From the NCBI GenBank assembly GCA_029240245.1, contig JARBTJ010000001.1:1-63272 (forward strand): a DNA stretch of 63,272 nt, given 5' to 3'. How positions within the stretch are numbered: the first letter of the stretch is position 1; every line of letters starts with the position of its first letter. This DNA is from Herbinix sp. (GTDB lineage Bacteria; Bacillota; Clostridia; Lachnospirales; Lachnospiraceae). The notes beneath the pieces are model-generated. The model worked only from the letters and a program-made list of their open reading frames with translations, searched no databases and was not told the DNA's origin. Position numbers and translations under genes: made by a program. This document shows, one piece after another, positions 25,673 through 35,251 of this stretch.

Positions 25673-28213
25673 TTAGTAAGCCGCAAATACATAGGTTACT
25701 GGAAGAGGCATGGTTGGATTGCCGCTGGTATCGGTAATGTTATTCGCAAGCACCTCAATCTTTAAATAGGTACCATTGGCCGGTATACTATCCAGCATAA
25801 TATTAGCACTGTTTCCTGATATCGTAACCACATTGGAATATAGCACATTCTGGTTATTATATAGGGATACCCGTACGGTCATCGTTCCCTGAATCTGTTC
25901 GCTGAAGTTCAAGCGTATGGTATTCCTTGTATTTTTATCATATACCACCGGCTCCATAAAATAAGGTCTCTTATTGTCCTTCAACTCAACCATTCTAGTA
26001 AATTGTATGATTTCTGTATGACTTCCGTTATAACCCTTTACTCCGGTAATTGTAATCGGTCGCTCAAGCGTCAAGTCTATTGCTCCATCCGCTACTGTAA
26101 GCATTACTGTAGCACCGCTTGCTGTATTGTTTGTTACCTGAGCCGCCAGGATAGTCACACCTGGAATATTGTAGTTGCTTACCTTTTGAGCGGAAGCGAG
26201 ATCAAGCTTGTTCGCAAATTCCAGGTAAATCTGGCTTAAGTTTGTGGAAGATTGTACAATCATAAACGGTCCCGGAAGTTCACCAGTTGTTCCGTTCATA
26301 TTACTGAGGGTGATGGTTCTTGTAGTACTCATGTTCTTGAAATTATCCGATACAAAGCCCTGTTCCAGGGTAAAAGTATAATTACCAAGTAAAGTCATAT
26401 TGTTTAGCTTAAGCTTAATTACCTTATTATCCGTACTAAGAAGCTTGGAATAGGTAATATTCGTTCCTGACTGTATATCATCCGTTGCTGTTACCAGTAT
26501 AGTGCTGAAAATACCGGTATTTGCTTTTAAGTTAACCTCTTCATTATAATTTAAGGTTAATGTGCTTGTTGCAGCATCAAACTCATAGGAATACAGAGCA
26601 GGACTTGTCTTTTCGGTAGTAAAGTCGACACTGACATTTCTCATGGAATTAGCTGAGGTATCCTGAGGAAGTACGTTATAACTGTTCCAGAAGCCGATGG
26701 AGATTGCTTTGCTTCCGGTAAATAGCGCCTCAAGATCGGAAATTGTATAATTTACTCTCTTGTTGTTTGTCGTATCTGGGGTACCCATAAATGTACTGCC
26801 ATTGATATTGATCCATCCTGCATATGAGATTGGACGGTCAAAGAAAGCTGAAACAGTATAATAAGAGGTTCTTACTACCGAGATCAGTCTTGCCTGAGCC
26901 TTAGGAGTATTATCGGTAGACAGAATCACGGTTAAGGTATAGCTGGCAGGTACGTTTCCGTTCATATCCTTAATTCCGGACATTGTAACGGAGAAGGCCT
27001 TTCCAAAATCACCGCTAACGATTCTAGATAAATTAATCGTAAGTGACTGTTTATCTTCACTGACAATATAATTTAATTTATTATTCAAAATGCTGATTGT
27101 ACTCAAATCCACACTTTGTGTAGATGGAAGTACCTGAGCATTGGAAACTTTAAAATTAGTAAAGTCGATTGGTTCTGTAAATCTTATGGTTTCTACCATA
27201 CCGGTATCATCTAAAGTAACGCTCTCTACTGCCGGCGGAATCGTATCAATAAATGTCAATTGTTTGTAATACTGATCAATTGCAATTCCACCTATTGTTT
27301 TAATATTACTTGTAAAATTAATACCATAGTCACCATCAAAGGAATTCGCGCAGGTGATAACCATTGTTTTCATATCAGCGGACAAGCTTGCAGTAAAAGC
27401 ACCGAGGTCCTTAGCCATAACCCCTTTGGCATCCTTCCGTGTAGTGATTTCAATAGTGTTTAACAGTTTACCTGCTGCATCTATTACTGTATTTTTATCT
27501 ATTGGACTATCAAAGATGACCTTTAATTCAGTAGAGCTGACAATTTCTGCTGAGCCTACACTTGCAGAAGGTCCTACCACCTCGATTATAATGGCATCAT
27601 TTACTATGCTGTTACTTATATCTTCTTCGCTTGTAGTTTTTGCTGCTGTTGCAACAAGAATTACTTTCCCCACCTTGGTTGCTGTTATAATGCCACTTTC
27701 GGTATCTTCTATGCGGATACATGCGTCATCACCTCCGCCGATAGACCAATAAGTCTTGTCGGAGGAATTAGAAGGTACAATATCCCTGTTAAAATTAAAT
27801 TTCTCACCCAAAAGCAGAACGTGTGCTCCGTTTACTTCGGTAGCATTATTAATTTTAACTTCAGAAGCAGGTATCGTAACTGTTATTTTACAGGACAGGG
27901 TCTTTGAGCCTCCTGTAGCATAGGTCACTTTACATTTAATGGTTGCTGTTCCCTTATTCACTGCAGTAACCAACCCTTTACTAGATACCGTCGCCACCTT
28001 CGAATCCGTTGATGACCACTTGTAAGTGCTTCCTTTGAGCATATCCTTAATTTCTAGTTGATAGGCTTCATTATTACCGACAATTTCAACCGTACTTTGT
28101 GTAAATGTCGGAGTCGCCGCACTTGCCACTGCCTTGCTCTGATTCCATAATAGCGGAAGCATTATAACAAAGGCTAGTACAAGAGCACATTTTTTGCCTT
28201 GACTCATCTTCAT
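25673..28213 (-). CDS. Secreted Ig-like (Big2) surface protein
   Basis: 846 aa. Signal peptide KKCALVLAFVIMLPLLW, then a bacterial Ig-like Big2 domain (about residues 36-115; YKWSSTDSKVATVSSKGLVTAV) and several beta-rich repeats with Ig-like character, for example TELKVIFDSPIDKNTV, TIRFTEPIDF, TLNYNEEVNL, each with a (L/I)xF(D/S/T)xx(I/V) pattern seen in SbsC/S-layer-type domains. No SLH, sortase or transmembrane anchor is seen, so it may be S-layer-like or loosely attached. A GGAGGG site precedes ATG 28213. The gene has a good vegetative promoter and a structured leader. Confidence 0.75.
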   Translation of the reverse strand: MKMSQGKKCALVLAFVIMLPLLWNQSKAVASAATPTFTQSTVEIVGNNEAYQLEIKDMLKGSTYKWSSTDSKVATVSSKGLVTAVNKGTATIKCKVTYATGGSKTLSCKITVTIPASEVKINNATEVNGAHVLLLGEKFNFNRDIVPSNSSDKTYWSIGGGDDACIRIEDTESGIITATKVGKVILVATAAKTTSEEDISNSIVNDAIIIEVVGPSASVGSAEIVSSTELKVIFDSPIDKNTVIDAAGKLLNTIEITTRKDAKGVMAKDLGAFTASLSADMKTMVITCANSFDGDYGINFTSNIKTIGGIAIDQYYKQLTFIDTIPPAVESVTLDDTGMVETIRFTEPIDFTNFKVSNAQVLPSTQSVDLSTISILNNKLNYIVSEDKQSLTINLSRIVSGDFGKAFSVTMSGIKDMNGNVPASYTLTVILSTDNTPKAQARLISVVRTSYYTVSAFFDRPISYAGWININGSTFMGTPDTTNNKRVNYTISDLEALFTGSKAISIGFWNSYNVLPQDTSANSMRNVSVDFTTEKTSPALYSYEFDAATSTLTLNYNEEVNLKANTGIFSTILVTATDDIQSGTNITYSKLLSTDNKVIKLKLNNMTLLGNYTFTLEQGFVSDNFKNMSTTRTITLSNMNGTTGELPGPFMIVQSSTNLSQIYLEFANKLDLASAQKVSNYNIPGVTILAAQVTNNTASGATVMLTVADGAIDLTLERPITITGVKGYNGSHTEIIQFTRMVELKDNKRPYFMEPVVYDKNTRNTIRLNFSEQIQGTMTVRVSLYNNQNVLYSNVVTISGNSANIMLDSIPANGTYLKIEVLANNITDTSGNPTMPLPVTYVFAAY

Positions 28214-28240
28214 ATTTCCTTTCCCTCCTAAGTTCTCCCA

Positions 28241-28287
28241 TCACACTACCCGAAAACAGCTTGTGAAGAACTGTTCCCATAGAGTGA
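28241..28287 (-). other. Hairpin in the 5' leader of the Ig-like protein gene
   Basis: On the minus strand, TCACTCTA (28280-28287) pairs with TAGTGTGA (28241-28248), with one mismatch, around an inner stem AACAG/CTGTT (28255-28259 with 28271-28275). The rest of the ~140-nt leader (28214-28353) is not otherwise recognised. It does not match the c-di-GMP riboswitch consensus. Confidence 0.4.
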
Positions 28288-28359
28288 CTTTCATCAGTTT
28301 GCATTTTGAATAGTCTTGCGGCAATCTACCTGGAGAAATTGCCAATATTTCTACTATAT

Positions 28360-28388
28360 ATAGTATCATAGCAATAACTTTTTGTCAA
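28360..28388 (-). promoter_or_regulatory. Vegetative promoter of the Ig-like protein gene
   Basis: -35 TTGACA (28383-28388) and -10 TACTAT (28360-28365) with a 17-bp spacer on the minus strand, giving a transcript start near 28353. Confidence 0.75.
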
Positions 28389-28458
28389 AATCTTGTCCAT
28401 TTGTTTAAATTTTTCTTACATCCCTACAATTTCCGTTTTATGTATTTCATTATATTAC

Positions 28459-28504
28459 AAGTGCCGGAAATATCTCTATGTAAGCAGATACCTCCGGCAC
28501 TTTA
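28459..28504 (-). terminator. Terminator of the glycosyltransferase gene (bidirectional)
   Basis: GTGCCGGA (28461-28468) pairs with TCCGGCAC (28493-28500) with flanking A and T runs, directly downstream of the glycosyltransferase stop codon. Confidence 0.8.
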
Positions 28505-28522
28505 TTTATAAATTAACAAAAT

Positions 28523-29728
28523 TCAATATATTTTCTTCGTTTCATAAGCAGGTCTTTTTACAAAAACGCGGTCGCGTGACATTACCTGCCGGTAAACGTG
28601 CTCAACTTGATATGCAAATTCCTGTGTGGAATATCTTCCGACCATCTGAATGGCATTCCCGCAATAATCGGTATCGTTATTTAAAAACAGTACCTGGTCA
28701 AGTCCATGATAAAGCCCTTCTTTATCCGTAAAGGTATAACCATTATGACCCTGCTGCAAAATATCAACCAGGCACTGGTCCTCTCTAGCCACAACCGGTA
28801 ATCCGGAAGCCAGAGCTTCAATATAAGTCAGACCCTGTGTTTCACTTCTGGATGCACTGACAAAGACATCACCCAGACGATAAAACAACCCGATTTTATC
28901 CCAGGGCTGAGCACCCGTAAATATAAACCGGTCAGCGATATGAAGCACTTTGGTTAGTGTCTCCAACTTCTCGAGTGCAGGACCACTTCCCACAACAACA
29001 AACTTCACATTTGCGTGAACCTTCATATATTCCGGCATAGCATTGACGATCTCCTCCAAATTTTTTTCGGGAGATACACGTCCGATATATAAAAGCACTT
29101 TGTCCTCCGGATGTATTCCATACTTTTTCTTTAACGCATTCACTTCCTCCGCGGAATACTGCTTTGGATCAAACTTGCGGAGATTGATTCCGGTAGGCAC
29201 AACCGAAATATCCTTATGCACGCTATACCTCATAAGAAGTTCTTTTGTCTTTTCCGTCGGAACGATTACCTGTTCCGCCGTATTGCAGGCAACCTTGGAA
29301 TATGTCCTGGCAAATGCCTTCGCTCTGCGATCCAGTGCCTTCACATGGGTAAGATAATGTGTGTAATCCTCATAGATTGTATGGTAGGTATGAACAATGG
29401 GAAGCTTCAGCTCTCTTGCCATGATTCGTCCGAATATACCCAGTGAAAATTCCGTATGGGTGTGTATTATATCCAAATTTAATTTTTTAATCACCTGGGC
29501 TAATTTCGGCTGATAGAAAAGACCCACTCTCCGTTCCGTAATAAAGATAAACGGAATACTTGGTACGCGAAAAACATTATGCTCATATTCCGGTGCTCCC
29601 GGTGTTGTGGTAGTAAAAACATATACATTATGGCGTCTGTTTTCCAGCTCATTTTTTAACGTATAAACGGAAGTAGCAACCCCATTAATCTCCGGATAAT
29701 AGGTTTCCGTAAATAAAGCAATATTCAA
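28523..29728 (-). CDS. Glycosyltransferase family 4
   Basis: About 401 aa from a TTG at 29728, which gives the family-typical start NIALFTETYYP and has AGGGAG upstream; an ATG at 29755 would add nine residues without a good ribosome binding site. Features of GT4: NGVATSV donor-side loop, HTHTEFSLG, GRVSPEKN (nucleotide-sugar binding) and the E-x7-E motif in SETQGLTYIEALASG. Members of this group make glycolipids such as (di)glucosyl-diacylglycerol from UDP-glucose. Substrate here is inferred. A terminator follows. Confidence 0.88.
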   Translation of the reverse strand: MNIALFTETYYPEINGVATSVYTLKNELENRRHNVYVFTTTTPGAPEYEHNVFRVPSIPFIFITERRVGLFYQPKLAQVIKKLNLDIIHTHTEFSLGIFGRIMARELKLPIVHTYHTIYEDYTHYLTHVKALDRRAKAFARTYSKVACNTAEQVIVPTEKTKELLMRYSVHKDISVVPTGINLRKFDPKQYSAEEVNALKKKYGIHPEDKVLLYIGRVSPEKNLEEIVNAMPEYMKVHANVKFVVVGSGPALEKLETLTKVLHIADRFIFTGAQPWDKIGLFYRLGDVFVSASRSETQGLTYIEALASGLPVVAREDQCLVDILQQGHNGYTFTDKEGLYHGLDQVLFLNNDTDYCGNAIQMVGRYSTQEFAYQVEHVYRQVMSRDRVFVKRPAYETKKIY

Positions 29729-29956
29729 AGCACTCCCTGCCTTTCCCTCATCCACTTAAAATCCTTTTAACTTATTTCATCATAAAATATTTACCTTGAA
29801 AAGTAAAGTTATTTTAACTATGTTGCCTTATATGGTTGAAAACTACCAATATTTACTTATTTATATAATTTTTACTTTATTTTTTGTCAATATCGAATTA
29901 TAATTATATAATAGTATATAATTATATTTATCATAATAGAAAGGACGACTTAGCAT

Positions 29957-30217
29957 ATGAAAAAGCTTGGTAAATTTATATTTGGTACCCTCTCAGTAGC
30001 AACTGTTGCAGCTGGGGCCTATTATCTTTATAAGAACTATATAAAGAAGGATTCTTCCGATGATTTTGACGATTTTGAAGATGACTTTGAAGATTTTGAC
30101 ACGGAGGATGACGATAAGGAAGGCAGAGAATACGTGTCAATTAATATAACCCCGGATGAGTCTGCAGATGAAGATCCCTTTACAGTAGCATCGGAAGGCT
30201 CTGATGAGGAAGCTTAA
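29957..30217 (+). CDS. Small acidic membrane-anchored protein
   Basis: 86 aa. A short basic N-terminus (KKLGKFIFG) leads into one hydrophobic segment (about residues 8-27), then a strongly acidic tail with DDFDDFEDDFEDFDTEDDD. Most of the protein outside the helix is Asp/Glu. AAAGGA precedes the ATG at a reasonable spacing. It lies alone on the plus strand, divergent from the glycosyltransferase, with its own terminator. Function unknown; similar small acidic anchors occur in Lachnospiraceae. Confidence 0.7.
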   Translation: MKKLGKFIFGTLSVATVAAGAYYLYKNYIKKDSSDDFDDFEDDFEDFDTEDDDKEGREYVSINITPDESADEDPFTVASEGSDEEA

Positions 30218-30277
30218 TTAACCTTATGGTTTAATCCATTCGGTTATGTAAACGAAGTGTTCCTGTTTCCGGTAATT

Positions 30278-30327
30278 AAAAGGTTCTTATGAAATCTTGG
30301 TTTTGTGATTTCATAGGAACCCTTTTC
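30278..30327 (+). terminator. Terminator of the small acidic protein gene
   Basis: AAAAGGTTCTTATGAAATC pairs with GATTTCATAGGAACCCTTTT nearly end to end, followed by C and A; a complementary A-run gives the reverse strand a T-run. It can work in both directions. Confidence 0.8.
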
Positions 30328-30395
30328 ATATTGTTATTATGTCATTTATATGGGATTAATATTCCGTTATATCTGGACGCCGAATAGATACATGC

Positions 30396-31397
30396 TTATC
30401 TGCTATTCTCTATAAAAAATTGGTCCAAATCTGCCTGCAGCATTTTATAATCTGTGGGATGATAGATTGTTTCCTTCACTTCCTCTGCCCCGGCAAATCT
30501 AACCGTCACAGTTTCACCAACGGAAATGGTATAGGATGCTTCTCCTTGTTCCGGGCTTATGAAGTCCACGGTATAGTTTGGATTAACCGCACCATCTGTT
30601 GCATAGGTATAGGTATGCTTTTCCATCATCGTATAAAAACCTTCTATTTTTTTCTGATCAGTTATTGCTATTTCTTTTACTTCTGACTTATTGATGATCG
30701 ATATTGATTCTAACTGCTCGGGCGTAAGAATACAAATTTCCAAAAAGGTTAGCAGTTGATTTCCATTTTCATCCATAACAACACTCTCATAATTCCGGTC
30801 CGTTCCGGCTCCCTCTTCCGGAACAAGTGAACTAGCTGCCGGTGCCTCGGATTCCTCCTTCTCATCATACAGGGATGAGAACTCCGCACTTTTACCGGTT
30901 ATCGTATATTCTGCTATATCGGCGGCCGAATCAGCTACCTCAGGCTGCGTATCGGAGACTGTTCCGTCATCCGTATTGTTCTCTGCCAGGGCTGTATAAT
31001 TATCATCATTGGCTTCCGATTCCTGAGTGCCGGACGCATCACCCTTGTCGTAGTCCGGTGATACCAAACTATTATCCATATCCATCTTATTAATACCGGA
31101 AAAGCTTTTCATAACCTGATAACCGGCTAAAACGACCAGACAGGCGGCCGCAACACCCGCTATTCCTCTTACGTAACGGTTCCAAGAGATTACTTTTTTC
31201 TTAACCTTTTTTGAATCTATATCCTCTGCTGTTATATTGTTTATATCAGCTGGTTGCTTTTTGATAGCCTCCAGTGTTCTATTAATTAAATCCTCCGATA
31301 CACTGATCCCATTGAAATCCAGAGAAGTGTTCAGATGTGATTTGATATTCAGATCATCGTTATTCTTTTTACCATTATTGTTATCCTTTATACTCAT
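30396..31397 (-). CDS. Membrane-anchored anti-sigma factor (putative)
   Basis: 333 aa. A cytosolic N-terminal part of about 85 residues, one transmembrane helix (about 87-107; VAAACLVVLAGYQVM), an acidic low-complexity stretch, and an extracytoplasmic C-terminal beta-rich domain. It overlaps the ECF sigma gene by 17 bp, the usual arrangement for a sigma/anti-sigma pair. No zinc-binding HxxxCxxC (ZAS) motif is seen in the N-terminus, so the sigma-binding mode may be unusual. The outer domain could sense envelope stress (inference). GGAGG precedes ATG 31397. Confidence 0.7.
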   Translation of the reverse strand: MSIKDNNNGKKNNDDLNIKSHLNTSLDFNGISVSEDLINRTLEAIKKQPADINNITAEDIDSKKVKKKVISWNRYVRGIAGVAAACLVVLAGYQVMKSFSGINKMDMDNSLVSPDYDKGDASGTQESEANDDNYTALAENNTDDGTVSDTQPEVADSAADIAEYTITGKSAEFSSLYDEKEESEAPAASSLVPEEGAGTDRNYESVVMDENGNQLLTFLEICILTPEQLESISIINKSEVKEIAITDQKKIEGFYTMMEKHTYTYATDGAVNPNYTVDFISPEQGEASYTISVGETVTVRFAGAEEVKETIYHPTDYKMLQADLDQFFIENSR

Positions 31398-31935
31398 CTG
31401 AAATCCTCCCTTCTAATATCTTCTTCAGCTTTTCTCTTGCCCTTGACAGCCGGCTTTTCGCAGTCCCCTCGGCAATGTTTAAAACGGCCGCTGCTTCCGT
31501 AATTGTCATATCCTGAAAATAGACACAGAGTACAACATCCTTATACTTCGCCGGCAGGGAAAGAACTGTCTTTTTGATTAGTTCCTTCGTATCCTGCTTT
31601 TCTACATCATCATAATCGGATTCACTGATAATAGAATCCTCCTGGTATTCCGTCATCGGAACGACCCGTCTGTTCCAAGCACTTTTTAAGTAGTCCTTGC
31701 AGGTATTAATCGTTATACGAATAATCCAGGTTTTAATGCTTGAATTTCCTTCAAAGGTGGAAAGTTTTTGATTCACCTTGATAAACACATCTTGGAAAAT
31801 ATCTTCTGCCGTATGCATATCCTTAACATACATATATGCGGTACGCAAAACGTCGTTACCGTATTGTCTCATTAAGGTTTCTATATCATAAGCAGGCAAT
31901 TTTCCAAAGAGGTCATGCCCAGTTTCTTTCTGCAT
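31381..31935 (-). CDS. ECF-type RNA polymerase sigma factor
   Basis: 184 aa with region 2 (YGNDVLRTAYMYVKDMHTAEDIFQDVF, about 25-51) and region 4 (LPAKYKDVVLCVYFQDMTITEAAAVLNI, about 124-151, with the HTH and the following GTAKSRLSRAREKLK). There is no region 3 and no SnoaL-like extension. It directs transcription of a stress regulon together with the anti-sigma factor encoded downstream. A vegetative promoter upstream is visible (31997-32025). Confidence 0.93.
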   Translation of the reverse strand: MQKETGHDLFGKLPAYDIETLMRQYGNDVLRTAYMYVKDMHTAEDIFQDVFIKVNQKLSTFEGNSSIKTWIIRITINTCKDYLKSAWNRRVVPMTEYQEDSIISESDYDDVEKQDTKELIKKTVLSLPAKYKDVVLCVYFQDMTITEAAAVLNIAEGTAKSRLSRAREKLKKILEGRISDEYKG

Positions 31936-31996
31936 CCTGTTACCCCCTATACTTTACCCATTTTTCGTCTTTTTCCATTCGTCCAAAATTTTGTAT

Positions 31997-32025
31997 ATTA
32001 TAGTATACACTTATTTCTTGGACAA
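31997..32025 (-). promoter_or_regulatory. Promoter of the ECF sigma/anti-sigma operon
   Basis: -35 TTGTCC (32020-32025) and -10 TATAAT (31997-32002), spacer 17. The core is flanked by GTCCAA and TTGGAC half-sites in inverted orientation, a possible operator. Confidence 0.6.
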
Positions 32026-32104
32026 TGTAAATAATAAAATGGATGCAGAAGGAACCAATCATCCTTTCTTACCAATTAGACGCTGCTATTATTCTTATGG
32101 TTCC

Positions 32105-32161
32105 AAAAAAAAAACTGTTAAATGATAAGTAATTTTTGCTAATTACTTACCGCTTAACAGT
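32105..32161 (-). terminator. Terminator of the ABC exporter gene
   Basis: ACTGTTAA (32114-32121) pairs with TTAACAGT (32154-32161) around an inner stem; on the minus strand it is followed by a run of ten T. Strong intrinsic terminator. Confidence 0.9.
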
Positions 32162-32256
32162 ATTCACTCCATGGATATTAATTATTTCTACATTAATTTC
32201 CATTTTCAACCACGAATATTCTAACACACTTATTAAGATTCGACCATCCATTTTGC

Positions 32257-34011
32257 TTATTCATCATGGCTCTTTCTCTCATAAGTCATACGGTACAAAC
32301 CAGCATAGATACCGTTTGTGCTTAACAATTGCTCATGGGTTCCGGTTTCCTTAATGCCTTCCTCTGTTAAAACCAGTATCTTTTTCGCATTTTTAATCGT
32401 AGAAAGCCGGTGTGCAATTACGAAGGTGGTTCGGTTTTTAGCAAGCTTTTCTAAGGATTCCTGCACTACCTTCTCACTCTCATTATCCAGTGCGGAAGTA
32501 GCTTCATCAAAGATTAAAATAGGTGGATTTTTAAGAAATACTCTGGCAATACTTAACCGCTGCTTCTGTCCTCCGGACAGTTTTATCCCTCTCTGTCCTA
32601 TATAGGTGTGATAACCGTTCGGCAGACCCATAATAAAATCATGGGCATTTGCTTCTTTGGCAGCTTGTATGATTTCGTCCTCGGTAGCAGTCGTTCTTCC
32701 GTAGCGGATATTATCCATAACAGTCCCTGCAAAAAGATAAACATCCTGCTGAACGATACCGATATTATCCCGTAAGGATTTCAACCTAATATCTTTGATA
32801 TCAATTCCGTCCACCGTGATGCTTCCCGCCGAAACCTCATAAAAACGTGGGATCAAACTACACATAGTGGTTTTACCGACACCGGAGGAACCTACCAGCG
32901 CCATATAATCACCGGCTTCCACCAATAGATTAATATCCCGGAAGACATCATTGCTGGTATCATTATATTTAAAGGCAACGCCCTGAAATGCAATTTCTCC
33001 CCTTACAGCCTTCAATTCAACCGCTCCAGGCTTATCCGTAATGTCCGGATCGATTTGTAGTATTTCATAAAACCGGTCAAAGCCGGTCATACCATTTTGA
33101 AATTGCTCCGTAAAGTTAATCAGCTTTTTGACCGGATCAAAGAGATTATTTATGTATAATAAAAAGGTAAGCAAGTCACTGACATCAATAATTTCCTTGG
33201 CGATTAAAAATCCGCCGCTTGTAATGACCGCGATATTAATTAAACTGGTAAACAAACTCAGTCCGGAGTGAAAGCCCGCCATGTTAAAATAACTATTTCG
33301 TTTGCTTTCCACGAATCTGCCATTGCCTTCATGAAACTTTTCGATTTCTACGGCTTCATTGGCAAATGATTTTACCACACGGATTCCGGAAAGATTATCC
33401 TCAATCTGGGCATTGATTTCAGCTATTCTTTCCCTGTTCTTTTTAAATGCCCTGCTCATCCTTTTTCTCATGAAGTTTGCAAAGAGTACCATAAATGGCA
33501 GGAAAGCAAATATGATGAGTGTTAAGGGTAGATTGATACGGACCAGTATAATAAATGCACCTACAAGCTTTATAATCGATATTACGATATCTTCAGGTCC
33601 ATGATGGCACAATTCGGTGATATCGAATAAGTCATTCGTTATTCTTGACATCAGCTGGCCGGTCTTCTGGTTATCAAAGAAATTAAAGGATAGCTTTTGA
33701 AAATGTCCAAAAATTTCATTTCGCATATCATATTCCATCTTTGCTCCCATGATATGCCCTTTATAGGATATAAAATAATTACTGATATATTCTAAAATGG
33801 CTAGACCAAGCATCAAAAACATGAGCTGAAGTATTACCGGAATTGCTTTTGATATTTCAGTAACAGAAAGTACATCATTGGTAATATAGCGGACAATCAT
33901 CGGGTAAACCAAGGAAATTGCTGCGGCGATAATCGCGAAAAACATATCAGCAAAAAAAAGCTTCCGATATGGCTTATAATAGGATATAAATTTTTGTGTT
34001 TTTTTACTCAT
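32257..34011 (-). CDS. ABC exporter, fused membrane and ATPase domains (multidrug/lipid type)
   Basis: About 584 aa from ATG 34011 with GGGGG upstream; an ATG at 34050 would add 13 unlikely residues. Six transmembrane helices fill residues about 15-300. The ATPase half has Walker A GSSGVGKTT, signature LSGGQKQR, Walker B ILIFDEATSALD and H-loop IAHRLST. It is a half-transporter of the MsbA/BmrA type and should work as a homodimer, exporting lipids, drugs or peptides. No partner gene adjoins it, which supports a homodimer. Confidence 0.9.
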   Translation of the reverse strand: MSKKTQKFISYYKPYRKLFFADMFFAIIAAAISLVYPMIVRYITNDVLSVTEISKAIPVILQLMFLMLGLAILEYISNYFISYKGHIMGAKMEYDMRNEIFGHFQKLSFNFFDNQKTGQLMSRITNDLFDITELCHHGPEDIVISIIKLVGAFIILVRINLPLTLIIFAFLPFMVLFANFMRKRMSRAFKKNRERIAEINAQIEDNLSGIRVVKSFANEAVEIEKFHEGNGRFVESKRNSYFNMAGFHSGLSLFTSLINIAVITSGGFLIAKEIIDVSDLLTFLLYINNLFDPVKKLINFTEQFQNGMTGFDRFYEILQIDPDITDKPGAVELKAVRGEIAFQGVAFKYNDTSNDVFRDINLLVEAGDYMALVGSSGVGKTTMCSLIPRFYEVSAGSITVDGIDIKDIRLKSLRDNIGIVQQDVYLFAGTVMDNIRYGRTTATEDEIIQAAKEANAHDFIMGLPNGYHTYIGQRGIKLSGGQKQRLSIARVFLKNPPILIFDEATSALDNESEKVVQESLEKLAKNRTTFVIAHRLSTIKNAKKILVLTEEGIKETGTHEQLLSTNGIYAGLYRMTYERKSHDE

Positions 34012-34117
34012 TCCATAACCCCCATTGAAAAGGAGTCCCCATAAATTCATGGTAAATTAAACTCCAATTGATTTAATAACATTGACTAAGTTTTTGATCG
34101 GTTAAGAGATAGTAAGA

Positions 34118-34154
34118 GGCTGGGTACCGATTGGACCCCAATCAATACCCGGCC
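34118..34154 (-). terminator. Terminator after pfkA
   Basis: A 17-bp stem with a few G-U pairs (34118-34134 with 34138-34154) lies about 75 bp downstream of the pfkA stop. The T-tract is weak but the stem is very stable. Confidence 0.5.
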
Positions 34155-34229
34155 TGTTATGCTACATAGTTTATTGTACGTAAGAAGTTGTAATGAAACT
34201 ATAAGATGCGAATGAAAGAAGCTTTCGAA

Positions 34230-35207
34230 TTATCTTATGGAAAGTCGTACGGAAGCATCATATAAAAATTGGTCAATATCTTTTGTCATAGCTAAGGCTT
34301 CCTGAATATCAAAATCCACAATTTTGCCTTCTTTATATGCTACAATTCGGTTGGATGCTCCGTTGTGCAATAAGTCTACTGCATAGCAACCCATAGCGGA
34401 GGCATAAACTCTGTCAATTGCTGTGGGACTGCCGCCACGCTGAGCATGACCTATAATGGTAGCTCTGGTCTCCATACCGGTAGCCGCCTGGATTCTCTTC
34501 GCCATACCGTTTGAATCGCCGACACCTTCTGCATTGATGATAATATAATGCTTTTTGCCTTTTTGTCTTTTTTCGATAATACTGTTAATGATGCGCTGTT
34601 CGTCATAATCATAACGCTCAACGATCAATATTTCCTCTGCACCATTCGCAATACCGGACCACAATGCGATAAAGCCTGCGTTTCTGCCCATTACTTCGAT
34701 GATACTGCATCTTTCATGGGAAGTTGAAGTATCTCTTACCTTATCAATGGTCTGCATTGCTGTGTTAACAGCCGTATCAAAGCCGATGGTATAATCGGTA
34801 CAGGCAATATCTAAATCAATCGTACCGGGAAGACCGACTGTATTGATTCCTCTTTTTGCTAAGGCTGCGGCTCCTTTAAAGGATCCGTCACCACCAATAA
34901 CTACCAAACCGTCAATACCATGTTTTCTGCATATTTCAGCACCTTGGTCCTGTACTTCGGATTTGGAGAATTCAGGCAAACGTGCTGTATAAAGAACGGT
35001 TCCGCCTCTTTGTATAATATCGGATACGCTTCTGGAATCCATATCAATAATGTCTTCCTCCATTAAGCCTAAATATCCTCTTCTGATACCTTTTACATTT
35101 ATTCCAGCACCTAATGCTGTTCTGACAACTGCTCTGATCGCAGCATTCATTCCCGGCGCATCTCCGCCGCTTGTTAAAACGCCTAAAGTTTTAACTTGAC
35201 TTCCCAT
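34230..35207 (-). CDS. pfkA: ATP-dependent 6-phosphofructokinase
   Basis: About 325 aa from ATG 35207 (GGAGG upstream; an upstream GTG is not needed). It has LTSGGDAPGMNAAIRA (ATP loop), GGDGS with Gly at the ATP/PPi-discriminating position, and the catalytic loop PGTIDLDIACTDYT. The usual loop reads TIDND; here the Asn is Leu, while the catalytic base Asp is kept. I believe this is a lineage variant seen in other Lachnospiraceae. The enzyme commits fructose 6-phosphate to glycolysis. It is 45 bp downstream of dnaE. Confidence 0.96.
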   Translation of the reverse strand: MGSQVKTLGVLTSGGDAPGMNAAIRAVVRTALGAGINVKGIRRGYLGLMEEDIIDMDSRSVSDIIQRGGTVLYTARLPEFSKSEVQDQGAEICRKHGIDGLVVIGGDGSFKGAAALAKRGINTVGLPGTIDLDIACTDYTIGFDTAVNTAMQTIDKVRDTSTSHERCSIIEVMGRNAGFIALWSGIANGAEEILIVERYDYDEQRIINSIIEKRQKGKKHYIIINAEGVGDSNGMAKRIQAATGMETRATIIGHAQRGGSPTAIDRVYASAMGCYAVDLLHNGASNRIVAYKEGKIVDFDIQEALAMTKDIDQFLYDASVRLSIR

Positions 35208-35251
35208 TCTAATAACCTCCACTTAATCTTTCATCTAGAGTCTAGTGTATT

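Noticed and set aside
28214-28352. c-di-GMP-I riboswitch before the Ig-like gene
   Set aside because: The GGCAAACC...GGGACGCAAAGCC core is missing.
34230-35207. PPi-dependent or inactive phosphofructokinase because of the altered TIDLD loop
   Set aside because: The GGDGS glycine indicates ATP use and the catalytic Asp is kept; the variant seems typical of the lineage.
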